Below, one piece after another: positions 1 to 9,917 of a DNA stretch of 64,000 bases. A model generated the notes under the pieces. It ran no database searches and was not told the origin of the DNA. It saw only the letters and a program-made list of their open reading frames with translations. The translations under genes were made by a program, and so were the position numbers. The DNA is from DATEPR01 sp036491115 (GTDB taxonomy: Bacteria; Actinomycetota; Actinomycetes; Mycobacteriales; Pseudonocardiaceae): contig DASXCQ010000029.1 in NCBI GenBank assembly GCA_036491115.1, positions 11,583 through 75,582 on the forward strand, given 5' to 3'. Position 1 is the stretch's first letter. Each line of letters begins with the position of its first letter.

Positions 1-663
1 GTCGTACCGCCACCCGGCCGCCACCGCGAACCGCCGCAGCTCCGCCTCCTCGAACCCCGTCGTCGGCAACCGCGCCAACAACGCATCCCCGTCGTCGACC
101 AACAACACCGCCCGAGGCGCCACCCACTGGACCAACACCGCCACCCCCGCCGGCAACCCGTGCCGCAACCCCGCAGCATCCACCAGTGCCGGCCCGCGCT
201 CGTCCACGATCAGCCCGCCGTTGTGCCACCACCCGGCCGTCGGCTCCGGACCGTCGGTGGCCAGCCACCGGTCGACCCGGCCACCCCACCCGCGCGGCGG
301 ATCACCCACCATCCGCAGCGGCCGCACCCACACCCGCGCCGATCCTGGCGCGACATTGTCCGGGCGCAGCAACCGTTCCTCGGCTACCCGCCGCGCCGAA
401 CGCAACCGCGCCCACCCGATCCCCATCGGCACCGCCGCCGCCACCTGACCCGCGATCAGCCCGCCGATCAGCCACTGCCACCGCACTCCGTTCAACGCCA
501 GGATCGCGTCGGCCATGATCACCGTCAGGGACGCGACGTACGCCCAGCCGACCAACCGGTACGCCGAGTACGGCGGCTGCCGGCGCATCCAGTCGACAAC
601 GACGGGCAACGCCACCGTGACCGCCAACCCGGCGATCACCCACGGCCAGTAGCCCTGCCCCAT
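1..663 (-). CDS. Hypothetical membrane protein, C-terminus beyond the window edge
   Basis: The frame is open from an ATG at 663 to the first base of the window (221 codons), so the C-terminus is missing. A GGAGG ribosome-binding site lies about 8 nt before the ATG. The N-terminal 75 residues contain three hydrophobic segments (about 5-21, 33-50 and 55-72). A soluble part follows, rich in Trp, Arg and Gly, with an LLVDDGD stretch near the cut. I do not recognise a family. The gene lies 19 bp downstream of the GNAT gene in the same direction and is probably co-transcribed with it. Confidence 0.7.
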   Translation of the reverse strand, partial: MGQGYWPWVIAGLAVTVALPVVVDWMRRQPPYSAYRLVGWAYVASLTVIMADAILALNGVRWQWLIGGLIAGQVAAAVPMGIGWARLRSARRVAEERLLRPDNVAPGSARVWVRPLRMVGDPPRGWGGRVDRWLATDGPEPTAGWWHNGGLIVDERGPALVDAAGLRHGLPAGVAVLVQWVAPRAVLLVDDGDALLARLPTTGFEEAELRRFAVAAGWRYD

Positions 664-682
664 CAGGGTTTTCCTCCTCCGC

Positions 683-1615
683 TCAGCGTAGCGCGCCGGC
701 CGGCCTCGTCTCCCAAACGGTCCACAAAGGACGGTATCCCTGGCGTGGCCAGAACACCGACGACAGGGGATTGGGTGGGTTGTAGTAGAGATAGGTACCC
801 GCCGCACCCGCCCTCGCCAACTCGCGGTGCGCCACCGCCATGATCGCCCTGCCGACCCCGGTCGACCGCGCGCCCGGCAGCACGGAAACGGTGTTCACGT
901 AGCCCCAGCGACCGGGCGGTACCGGAAACCGGCGCTGCGCCTTGGGATCCGCGTCGGTCACCCAGCACTCGGCCAGCCCGACCGCCACACCGTCCCGCTC
1001 CGCCAGCCACACCGGGTCGCCGCGGCCGATCCGGTAGGTGAGCGCGTCCCGCTTGATGTCCGGTGCGTCCGGCCGCAGGATCGTGCCGCCCACCTGCGAC
1101 GAGTACGCCAACTCGGCCATCGCCAGTGGCACGGCCGCGTCGACGTCCGACGGGGTCGCCCTGCGCACCACCAACCCGCGCGGCACCGACGGCGGCCGTT
1201 CGCGGTCCGGGCGACGTACGGCGAGTACCGACAGCGGCTGGAAACCGTGCGCCAACAACACAGCGCTGCCCTCGGTGTCGCGGCTCGGCCAGGTCACCAC
1301 GCATGCCGAGTCCGGCGCAGGCACGCCGGTCCGGTCCATCAGCTGCCGCCACGCCCCCAACAGCGCCTCCAACCCGGCCCTCGGCTCGTCGCCGACCAGC
1401 GGGTACAACTCCCAGCTGTCCTGAGCTGACCACAGGCTGGTCGGCATGCCGGGACCGTGCACGGCCCTGGTCAGCACGCCGGCCACCCGGCCACCGCTGG
1501 GCAGCGCGGCCGTGAGCACATCACCGGCCGGGTCGGGAGCGGCGGGCGGCAGCAGCGGATCGAACCCGGCGAACCGGGCCGCCTGCACCTCGCGCAGACT
1601 CCGCGTGATGATCAC
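683..1615 (-). CDS. GNAT family N-acetyltransferase (two GNAT-like halves)
   Basis: A protein of about 310 residues. The C-terminal half carries a typical GNAT acetyl-CoA motif (GARSTGVGRAIM, about residues 250-261), followed by a Tyr-rich strand and a C-terminal FWPRQGY element. The N-terminal half looks like a degenerate GNAT fold, giving the tandem architecture seen in several actinobacterial acetyltransferases. The substrate is unknown. The GTG at 1615 is preferred because GGGAG lies about 7 nt before it; a TTG at 1621 is also in frame. The gene follows the methyltransferase by 12 bp and probably belongs to the same operon. Confidence 0.8.
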   Translation of the reverse strand: MIITRSLREVQAARFAGFDPLLPPAAPDPAGDVLTAALPSGGRVAGVLTRAVHGPGMPTSLWSAQDSWELYPLVGDEPRAGLEALLGAWRQLMDRTGVPAPDSACVVTWPSRDTEGSAVLLAHGFQPLSVLAVRRPDRERPPSVPRGLVVRRATPSDVDAAVPLAMAELAYSSQVGGTILRPDAPDIKRDALTYRIGRGDPVWLAERDGVAVGLAECWVTDADPKAQRRFPVPPGRWGYVNTVSVLPGARSTGVGRAIMAVAHRELARAGAAGTYLYYNPPNPLSSVFWPRQGYRPLWTVWETRPAGALR

Positions 1616-1627
1616 GCCCAACTCCCG

Positions 1628-2536
1628 TCACACCCGCTGACAGCAGAAAATCGCGGTACCAGGAAACAACCTGCCACGCAGCGGGCTCCACTGCCCCCAC
1701 TCCCGCGTGTGACCTTCCGGCCATTCCGGCTCGATCAGGTCGGTGAGCACCAGGCCGGCGGCCCTGATCTGGCCGACGTAGTCACCGAGGGTCCGGTGGT
1801 GCTCCACGTACGTCGCCCGACCGGTGTCGTCCACCTCAACGTAGGGAGTCCTGTCGAAATAGGACTGCGCGACGGTGAGCCCGTCGGGGCCCGGATCGTC
1901 CGGGAAAATCCACCGCATCGGGTGAGTGACCGCGAACACCCAGCGGGCACCCGGCCGCAGCACCCTGGCCACCTCGGCGAGCACCACGGCCGCGTCGGCG
2001 ACGAACGGGATGGCGCCGAACGCCGAGCAGGCCGCGTCGAAACTCGCGTTCGCGAACGGCAACTGGTCCGCGCTGGCCTGCACGAGCGGCACACCGACGC
2101 CGGTTGCCGTGTTGTCCTCGACGGCATGCCGCAGCATGCCGGCGGACAGGTCAAGCCCTACGGCATACGCGCCGTGCCGGTTCAGCCACCTGGCGCAAGC
2201 AGCCGATCCACAGCCGACTTCGAGCACCGTCCGGCCGGCGATGTCGCCGAGCAGGTGCGCGTCGGCCTCCCGAATCCCTTCCGGGCACCAGACGAAGTCT
2301 GCGTTACCGAGAAAATCCCCGTGCTCGGCCCGGTAGTCGTCGGCGTCCGCGTCCCACCACGCCTGACTGGCGGCCCGGGACTCGCCGGCGCCGACCGAGC
2401 GCTTCTGGATGCCGACGGTGCCCAGCGCGAGCTCCGCACTGAGGTGTCTCGCCGCTGCTTCCACCGGTTTGCCGAGCGATTTCGGTTGCAATTCGATTTC
2501 GGTTGAGCCAGGCGCGGTGTCTTCCGGCTCTGTCAC
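1628..2536 (-). CDS. Class I SAM-dependent methyltransferase
   Basis: A 302-residue protein with a Methyltransf_11-type core. The SAM-binding motif I reads VLEVGCGSA (about residues 103-111), followed by an acidic residue after strand 2 (GLDLS) and the ARVLRPGARWVF motif typical of small-molecule methyltransferases. The C-terminal part, with a GQWSPLRG stretch, probably forms the substrate lid. The GTG start has AGGAG about 6 nt upstream. It is divergent from rpsA and first in a three-gene leftward run. The substrate cannot be inferred. A long Glu/Ala-rich N-terminal extension of about 60 residues precedes the catalytic core. Confidence 0.82.
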   Translation of the reverse strand: MTEPEDTAPGSTEIELQPKSLGKPVEAAARHLSAELALGTVGIQKRSVGAGESRAASQAWWDADADDYRAEHGDFLGNADFVWCPEGIREADAHLLGDIAGRTVLEVGCGSAACARWLNRHGAYAVGLDLSAGMLRHAVEDNTATGVGVPLVQASADQLPFANASFDAACSAFGAIPFVADAAVVLAEVARVLRPGARWVFAVTHPMRWIFPDDPGPDGLTVAQSYFDRTPYVEVDDTGRATYVEHHRTLGDYVGQIRAAGLVLTDLIEPEWPEGHTREWGQWSPLRGRLFPGTAIFCCQRV

Positions 2537-2622
2537 GACTGGCTCCTCGGGAGTAGGTACCGCTGCATACTGGGCCCTGATCGTGCCAGGCCCGCGGGTC
2601 TTCCCTCGTCAGAGCGACGAAT

Positions 2623-2652
2623 TTGCGGTGCGAGCTCGAACTCGCGTACGAT
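2623..2652 (+). promoter_or_regulatory. Probable sigma-70-type promoter of rpsA
   Basis: TTGCGG (2623-2628) and TACGAT (2647-2652) are separated by 18 bp, a good match to actinobacterial housekeeping promoters. The spacer contains a GCGAG...CTCGC inverted repeat. It would give an rpsA leader of about 170 nt. The rpsA ribosome-binding site is GGAG at 2816-2819. The rest of the 294-bp intergenic region shows no gene. Confidence 0.5.
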
Positions 2653-2830
2653 ACCGCCCGCGCAGTGGGTCTACTGCCTGCGGTCCCGCGCGTCGGGAAT
2701 CGGGCCGCTTCCGTCGTTGTTGAGAGTGAGTGACATCGACGTCTCGTCCCCCGCATGCCGTTCGTCCTTCCGGCGCATGCACGTGTAGACGTCCCAACAA
2801 CTCCCAATCCGTACCGGAGCAACCCACCTA

Positions 2831-4324
2831 ATGTCCACCGACACCACCACCGTCCCGGCTGCCAAGGCCGCGACGCAGCAGGTCGCGATCAACGACATCG
2901 GGACGGCGGAGGACTTCCTCGCCGCCGTCGACAAGACCATCAAGTACTTCAACGATGGCGACATCGTCGAGGGCACCATCGTCAAGGTCGATCGTGACGA
3001 GGTCCTACTCGACATCGGTTACAAGACCGAAGGCGTGATCCCCTCCCGCGAACTGTCGATCAAGCACGATGTCGACCCGTCCGAGGTGGTCAGCGTCGGC
3101 GACGAGGTCGAGGCCCTCGTTCTCCAGAAGGAGGACAAGGAAGGCCGGCTGATCCTGTCCAAGAAACGCGCCCAGTACGAGCGCGCCTGGGGCACCATCG
3201 AGGCGCTCAAGGACAAGGACGAACCGGTCAAGGGCACGGTCATCGAGGTGGTCAAGGGTGGCCTGATCCTGGACATCGGCCTGCGTGGCTTCCTGCCGGC
3301 GTCGCTGGTGGAGATGCGCCGGGTGCGTGACCTGCAGCCCTACGTCGGCCGCGAACTCGAGGCCAAGATCATCGAGCTGGACAAGAACCGCAACAACGTG
3401 GTCCTGTCCCGCCGGGCCTGGCTGGAGCAGACGCAGTCCGAGGTGCGCAGCGAGTTCCTCAACCAGCTGCAGAAGGGCCAGGTCCGCAAGGGCGTCGTGT
3501 CCTCGATCGTCAACTTCGGCGCGTTCGTCGACCTGGGCGGCGTGGACGGCCTGGTGCACGTCTCGGAGCTGTCCTGGAAGCACATCGATCACCCGAACGA
3601 GGTGGTCGAGGTCGGCCAGGAGGTCACGGTCGAGGTCCTGGACGTCGACATGGAGCGCGAGCGGGTCTCGCTGTCGCTGAAGGCGACGCAGGAGGACCCG
3701 TGGCGTCAGTTCGCCCGCACCCACGCGATCGGCCAGATCGTGCCGGGCAAGGTCACCAAGCTGGTGCCCTTCGGCGCGTTCGTCCGGGTCGACGAGGGCA
3801 TCGAGGGCCTGGTGCACATCTCCGAGCTGGCCGAGCGGCACGTGGAGATCCCCGAACAGGTCGTGCAGGTCAACGACGACGTCATGGTCAAGGTCATCGA
3901 CATCGACCTGGACCGTCGGCGGATCTCGCTGTCCCTCAAGCAGGCCAACGAGGGCTTCACGCCGGACACCGAGTTCGACCCGACCCAGTACGGCATGGCC
4001 GCCGAGTACGACCCCGAGGGGAACTACATCTACCCCGAGGGCTTCGACCCGGAGACGCAGGACTGGCAGGAGGGCTACGACAAGCAGCGCGAGGAGTGGG
4101 AGCGCCAGTACGCCGAGGCGCACACCCGCTACGAGCAGCACATGAAGCAGATTGTCAAGGCAGCGGCGGCGGACGCCGAAGCTGCCAGTGGCGGCGGCGA
4201 GGCCGCTCCGGCCGGCAACTACTCGTCGGGCGACGAGGGCGCCCAGGCCGCGGCCAGCGGTGGCACGCTGGCCAGCGACGAGCAGCTCGCGGCACTGCGG
4301 GAGCGGCTGTCCGGCGGCGTGTGA
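2831..4324 (+). CDS. rpsA: 30S ribosomal protein S1
   Basis: A 497-residue S1 protein. Four S1 RNA-binding (OB-fold) repeats are visible at about residues 42-112, 130-195, 216-285 and 301-370; the third and fourth show the canonical VxxFGAFVxL/V and GLVHxSEL signatures. A non-conserved acidic, then Ala/Gly-rich tail of about 125 residues follows, as in mycobacterial S1. S1 binds mRNA on the 30S subunit, though in an organism with many leaderless messages its role in initiation may be limited. GGAG lies 11 nt before the ATG. A strong terminator follows, so rpsA is probably transcribed alone. Confidence 0.98.
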   Translation: MSTDTTTVPAAKAATQQVAINDIGTAEDFLAAVDKTIKYFNDGDIVEGTIVKVDRDEVLLDIGYKTEGVIPSRELSIKHDVDPSEVVSVGDEVEALVLQKEDKEGRLILSKKRAQYERAWGTIEALKDKDEPVKGTVIEVVKGGLILDIGLRGFLPASLVEMRRVRDLQPYVGRELEAKIIELDKNRNNVVLSRRAWLEQTQSEVRSEFLNQLQKGQVRKGVVSSIVNFGAFVDLGGVDGLVHVSELSWKHIDHPNEVVEVGQEVTVEVLDVDMERERVSLSLKATQEDPWRQFARTHAIGQIVPGKVTKLVPFGAFVRVDEGIEGLVHISELAERHVEIPEQVVQVNDDVMVKVIDIDLDRRRISLSLKQANEGFTPDTEFDPTQYGMAAEYDPEGNYIYPEGFDPETQDWQEGYDKQREEWERQYAEAHTRYEQHMKQIVKAAAADAEAASGGGEAAPAGNYSSGDEGAQAAASGGTLASDEQLAALRERLSGGV

Positions 4325-4349
4325 GCCGTTCGGCCTGATCAGCCACAAC

Positions 4350-4383
4350 GAGGTCCCGTGCCGGGCAACCGGCACGGGACCTC
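4350..4383 (+). terminator. Strong rho-independent-type hairpin after rpsA
   Basis: A perfect 15-bp stem (4350-4364 with 4369-4383) closed by a GCAA tetraloop starts 26 bp after the rpsA stop. It has no T-run, which is normal for actinomycete terminators. It separates rpsA from coaE, which therefore needs its own promoter. Confidence 0.85.
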
Positions 4384-4410
4384 TGCCGTCCGCGGCCGGG
4401 GACCTGCTGA

Positions 4411-4423
4411 CAGAATCCAGGCA
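4411..4423 (+). promoter_or_regulatory. Putative -10 box of a leaderless coaE transcript
   Basis: CAGAAT (4411-4416) is followed by 6 nt and then the ATG at 4423, with no Shine-Dalgarno. The rpsA terminator ends only 39 bp before the start codon, so a promoter must lie in this short gap. The hexamer is imperfect, so this is suggestive. Confidence 0.4.
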
Positions 4424-5616
4424 TGTTGCGTGTGGGACTCACCGGCGGCATCGGTTCCGGCAAGTCCACGGTGGCCGGCAGGCTGGCCGAGCACGGCGCC
4501 ACCGTGATCGACTCGGACCGGATCGCACGCGAGGTGGTGGCCGCGGGCACCGAGGGGCTGGCCGAGATCGTCGAGCAGTTCGGCGCCGGGATGCTCACCG
4601 AGGACGGCGCACTGGACCGGGCGGCACTGGCGGGGGTGGTGTTCACCGACGACGCGGCTCGCAACCGGCTCAACGCCATCGTCCATCCCAAGATCGCCGC
4701 CCGCACCTCGCAACTGCTGCACGCGGCCGCGCCGGACGCGATCGTCGTGCACGACGTGCCGCTGCTGGTGGAGAACGGTATGGGCGCGGCATACCACCTG
4801 GTGCTCGTGGTGGACGCGCCGGTCGACCAGCGGGTGGCCCGGCTGGTGGCCGGCCGGGGGATGAGCGAGCAGGACGCGCGGGCCAGGATGGCCGCGCAGG
4901 CCACCCAGGACGCCCGCAGGGCGGCGGCGGACGTGTGGCTGGACAACTCGGGCACACCCGACCAGGTGCTCGCCGCGGTGGACCCGCTGTGGGCGGATCG
5001 TCTGGTCCCGTTCGAGGCGAACGTCCGGCTGGGCCGGATGCCCGAGCGCGGCGGACCGAAGCTGGTGCCCTATGACCCGGCCTGGCCGGCGCAGGCCCAG
5101 CGCATCCTCGCTCGGCTGCGGCTGGCGGCCGGGGAGAAGGCGTTGCGGGTCGACCACGTCGGGTCGACGTCGGTGCCCGGACTGGCCGCCAAGGACGTGA
5201 TCGACGTCCAGCTCACCGTGGCCAGCATGGCGGACGCGGACGTGTTGGCCGAACCGCTGGCCAGGGCCGGTTTCCCGGCGTTGCCCGACTTCACCAGGGA
5301 CAGTCCGCACCCGCCGGACCTGGACCCGGAGCACTGGCGCAAGCGGATGGCCGCGTCGGCCGACCCGGCCCGGTGGGCCAACATCCACCTGCGGGTCGCG
5401 GGTTCGCCGGGGTGGCGGGTCACGCTGCTGTTCGCGGCCTGGCTGCGCGCCGAACCGGAGTGGGCGGCCGACTACCTGCGGATGAAGGAGTCGGTCGCGG
5501 CCGACTTCGCGGCGCGCGACATCCCGTCCTACGGGGACGCCAAGGGACCTTGGTTCGACCGGGCGTTGCCCGAGATGGAGCGGTGGGCCAAGCGCACCGC
5601 CTGGCGGCCGGCCTGA
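4423..5616 (+). CDS. coaE: Dephospho-CoA kinase with C-terminal GrpB/UPF0157 domain
   Basis: A 397-residue two-domain protein. Residues 1-200 are dephospho-CoA kinase, which phosphorylates the 3'-OH of the ribose in the last step of CoA synthesis: P-loop GGIGSGKST at 8-16, the DSD motif near 30 and a lid region near 145. Residues 212-397 are a GrpB/UPF0157 domain with VDHVGSTSVPGLAAKDVID near 243-261, a nucleotidyltransferase-like signature. The same fusion is known from mycobacterial CoaE, where the second domain may assist folding or regulation. The stop abuts the convergent gene at 5618. Confidence 0.96.
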   Translation: MLRVGLTGGIGSGKSTVAGRLAEHGATVIDSDRIAREVVAAGTEGLAEIVEQFGAGMLTEDGALDRAALAGVVFTDDAARNRLNAIVHPKIAARTSQLLHAAAPDAIVVHDVPLLVENGMGAAYHLVLVVDAPVDQRVARLVAGRGMSEQDARARMAAQATQDARRAAADVWLDNSGTPDQVLAAVDPLWADRLVPFEANVRLGRMPERGGPKLVPYDPAWPAQAQRILARLRLAAGEKALRVDHVGSTSVPGLAAKDVIDVQLTVASMADADVLAEPLARAGFPALPDFTRDSPHPPDLDPEHWRKRMAASADPARWANIHLRVAGSPGWRVTLLFAAWLRAEPEWAADYLRMKESVAADFAARDIPSYGDAKGPWFDRALPEMERWAKRTAWRPA

Positions 5617-5617
5617 A

Positions 5618-6208
5618 CTACAGGGGTGGCCACGGCGTGCGGATGCCGTGGTAGGTCAGCCAGTGCACCACGTCGTGGTCGCAGCGGCTCAGTTCCTCCA
5701 GCGTGCGATGGATCGTGCGCAGTGCCATGTCGGCGTCGTCCGGTCGCAACACGCGTCCCGAGACGGCGGCGGCGAACTCCTCCGCGCCCACGATGCGGGC
5801 GGTGGTCTCGCCGGGCACGGACAGGCCGAGCAGCAGGTCGGTGGTCCGCCAGGACCGGGTGTCGCGCTGCACGCGGACGGCGGTGAGCACCGCGGGACCG
5901 CTGCGCGCGTGCCGGGAACGGGGCCGCCGGTGGATCAGCCGCAGACCGCGGTCCGGGATCAGCCAGGTCACCTCGCTGTCGACGAACGGGTCGTCGGGGG
6001 TGGGCGATTCCAGCCGCAGGCCCCAGGACTCCACCTGGCAGAAGGCCAGCCGGACGCAGCTACCCGACGAGTAGCTGCGCTCCGCGGTGAACGTGTCGAC
6101 AATGTCCACCAACTGGGGCGTTATGGCGGTTCCCACCGGGCTGAGGGTAGCGGTGAGTGTGCGGGTCGTGACATCCGGGGGCGATTCGTTATATGACGAT
6201 TCGGTCAC
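5618..6208 (-). CDS. Degenerate DUF402-like protein, paralogue of the adjacent gene
   Basis: A 196-residue protein whose C-terminal half aligns with the neighbouring DUF402 protein: TTDLLLGL here matches LVDLYLDI there, and RTIHRTLEELSRCDHDVVHWL matches the TTHRTVDRLAAHGYDLRRWL region. The second Asp of the DxxLD-type acidic pair, expected to bind metal in DUF402/FomD phosphohydrolases, is Gly here, so hydrolytic activity may be lost. The GTG at 6208 lies inside an inverted repeat and has no clear Shine-Dalgarno; a start further in is possible. It probably arose by tandem duplication. Confidence 0.65.
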   Translation of the reverse strand: MTESSYNESPPDVTTRTLTATLSPVGTAITPQLVDIVDTFTAERSYSSGSCVRLAFCQVESWGLRLESPTPDDPFVDSEVTWLIPDRGLRLIHRRPRSRHARSGPAVLTAVRVQRDTRSWRTTDLLLGLSVPGETTARIVGAEEFAAAVSGRVLRPDDADMALRTIHRTLEELSRCDHDVVHWLTYHGIRTPWPPL

Positions 6209-6224
6209 GACTTCATATCGTCAT
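6193..6224. repeat. 8-bp inverted repeat over the start of the DUF402-like gene
   Basis: ATGACGAT (6193-6200) and ATCGTCAT (6217-6224) form perfect arms 16 bp apart, in an AT-richer stretch that includes the annotated GTG start of the leftward gene. It could be an operator, in which case the true start lies further inside the gene. Confidence 0.45.
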
Positions 6225-6273
6225 TACATCGAGTACAACTCGACTCGGCAACTGTATACCGGGAGTGAACACG

Positions 6274-6843
6274 TCACTTTCGGGACCAGGTCAGCTCGAT
6301 GCCGAGTTCGCCCAGCCAACGCCGCAGGTCGTAGCCGTGCGCCGCGAGGCGGTCAACCGTCCGGTGGGTGGTCTCGATCGCCTGCTGTGCCGTGCGGTTG
6401 TCGATGTAGCCGGCGGCCGCCGCGCCGAGCAGTTCGTCGGTGTCCAGCACGGTCAGGTCGCGGCCGGTGCGCAGCGTGATGTCCAGGTAGAGGTCGACCA
6501 GCTGCCAGGTGCTCTCTCCCGGCCTGACCAGGGCGATGTCGATGTAGAAGTCATGATCGGAGTCGTGGCCGGGGCGGCGGTGCCAGTCGGAGACCTGGAT
6601 GCCCAGATCCGGCAGCAGCCACGACTCGCGGTAGGCGAGCGAGCGATGCCCGGGCACCGGACGGGCCATGTAGAGGCCGAACGGCTCGACCCGGTACTCG
6701 TCGACCCGACGCACGAAACCCTTCGGGTCGACGTGGTACATGCCGGGCAGATCGAAGGTCTCGATCTTGGGCGGGTGGATGTCCACCCGGTCGGCCGAGT
6801 CACCTCGGCGGGCCGCCGGGAGCAGGTGCGGGCTGACGGTCAT
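6274..6843 (-). CDS. DUF402 family protein (FomD/RNase G-associated type)
   Basis: A DUF402 protein of about 189 residues. Its core shows the family's linear features: HPPK near the N-terminus, a W/H-rich central sheet ending FYIDIALV, then LVDLYLDITL with its acidic residues, LLDTDEL-like LTVLDTDELL, and a C-terminal helical tail. Characterised DUF402 members are metal-dependent phosphohydrolases acting on nucleotides (FomD, Ntdp). I prefer the ATG at 6843 because AGGA lies 7 nt upstream; a GTG at 6897 adds 18 residues. It is divergent from uvrB and 65 bp upstream of its paralogue, possibly as a two-gene operon. Confidence 0.78.
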   Translation of the reverse strand: MTVSPHLLPAARRGDSADRVDIHPPKIETFDLPGMYHVDPKGFVRRVDEYRVEPFGLYMARPVPGHRSLAYRESWLLPDLGIQVSDWHRRPGHDSDHDFYIDIALVRPGESTWQLVDLYLDITLRTGRDLTVLDTDELLGAAAAGYIDNRTAQQAIETTHRTVDRLAAHGYDLRRWLGELGIELTWSRK

Positions 6844-6987
6844 GACGTCATCCTGCCTGCGCGCCGGCACGTCCGGCATAGCTGAATCGGGTATCACTCA
6901 TAAGAGTGGTAATCGGTCGGACTCGGGTCAGGCTTGAGCCCTCAGTGAACCGACCCCGACGACCTCGAAGTTGTCGGCCGGTCGGCC

Positions 6988-7000
6988 TACCCTCGACGCC

Positions 7001-7001
<1 letters not shown>
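6988..7001 (+). promoter_or_regulatory. -10 box for a leaderless uvrB transcript
   Basis: TACCCT (6988-6993) precedes the GTG at 7001 by exactly 7 nt, which places the expected transcription start on the start codon. There is no Shine-Dalgarno. I see no GAAC-N4-GTTC LexA box nearby. Confidence 0.5.
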
Positions 7002-9172
<2,171 letters not shown>

Positions 9173-9177
9173 CCGCC

Positions 9178-9522
9178 ATGGACGTCGACGACGTGGTCCG
9201 GCACGGCCTGGCCAAGCCCGGTGCCGAGGAGACCTGTCCGTGGGGCGACGCCGAGCTGGTCTGCAAGGTCGGCGGCAAGGCGTTCGCGTTCATCGGCCTG
9301 TCGTCGGGCACGGTCGGCGTCAAGTGCGGCGCCACGGCCGAGGCGGCGGGTGAGTGGCGCGACCGCTACCCGGACGCCATCACGACCAGCTCGTACATCG
9401 GCCGCCATGGCTGGAACACGGTGGCCCTGGACGGCGACGTGCCCGCCGACGAGGTGCTGGAGCTGGTCGACCTGTCCTACGACACCGTGGTCGCCCGCCT
9501 GCCCAGGTCGAAGCGTCCCTAA
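9178..9522 (+). CDS. MmcQ/YjbR family protein
   Basis: A 114-residue MmcQ/YjbR-type (double-wing) protein. It starts 5 bp after the uvrB stop and is probably co-transcribed with it. Typical features are a CPWGD turn near residue 21, a KVGGKAFAFI hairpin near 29-38, a central CGA strand and YIGRHGWNTVALDG (about 71-84) before the last helix. Family members are annotated as putative DNA-binding proteins, but the biochemical role is not established. It overlaps the convergent GNAT gene by 4 bp. Confidence 0.88.
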   Translation: MDVDDVVRHGLAKPGAEETCPWGDAELVCKVGGKAFAFIGLSSGTVGVKCGATAEAAGEWRDRYPDAITTSSYIGRHGWNTVALDGDVPADEVLELVDLSYDTVVARLPRSKRP

Positions 9523-9917
9523 CGCAGGGCGATCAGGCCCGCGTCGGTGGGCCGGAAACCGCACGCGTCGACGTAGAACCCGGTCAGATGGTCCTCGAAG
9601 TCCACGTGCAGCCACTCGCAGCCGGCGGCGCGGGCGTGCTTGACGGCCGTGGCGACCAGCTGCCGGCCGATACCCCGGCGCCGGAACGGCGCGGCGACCA
9701 GCGTGTCCAGGACGAAGGCGTGCACGCCGCCGTCCCAGGCCACGTTGACGAAGCCGACCAGCTCGTCGCCGTCCGTGGCGCACACCCAGCCGAGGCTGTG
9801 CCCGTGCAGCGTGGCCCGCCAGTCGATGGCCAGGTACTCGTGGTCGAAGCCCTCCGCGTGCAGCGCGTTGAGCGCGGCGTCGGCGAACTCGCCCCGCCAC
9901 TCGTAGCTGACCGGCAT
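9519..9917 (-). CDS. GNAT family N-acetyltransferase
   Basis: A 132-residue single-domain GNAT. The acetyl-CoA motif is RRRGIGRQLV near residues 78-87, preceded by the VLDTLVAAPF strand; HLTGFYVDACGF near 108-119 is the usual C-terminal element. The substrate is unknown. The ATG overlaps the TGA of the ABC permease (TGATG), so translation is coupled to the hydrolase-ABC operon upstream. Confidence 0.85.
   Translation of the reverse strand: MPVSYEWRGEFADAALNALHAEGFDHEYLAIDWRATLHGHSLGWVCATDGDELVGFVNVAWDGGVHAFVLDTLVAAPFRRRGIGRQLVATAVKHARAAGCEWLHVDFEDHLTGFYVDACGFRPTDAGLIALR

Noticed and set aside
6898..7000. LexA (SOS) box upstream of uvrB
   Set aside because: No GAAC-N4-GTTC match in the region; the same holds for the 303 bp upstream of uvrA.
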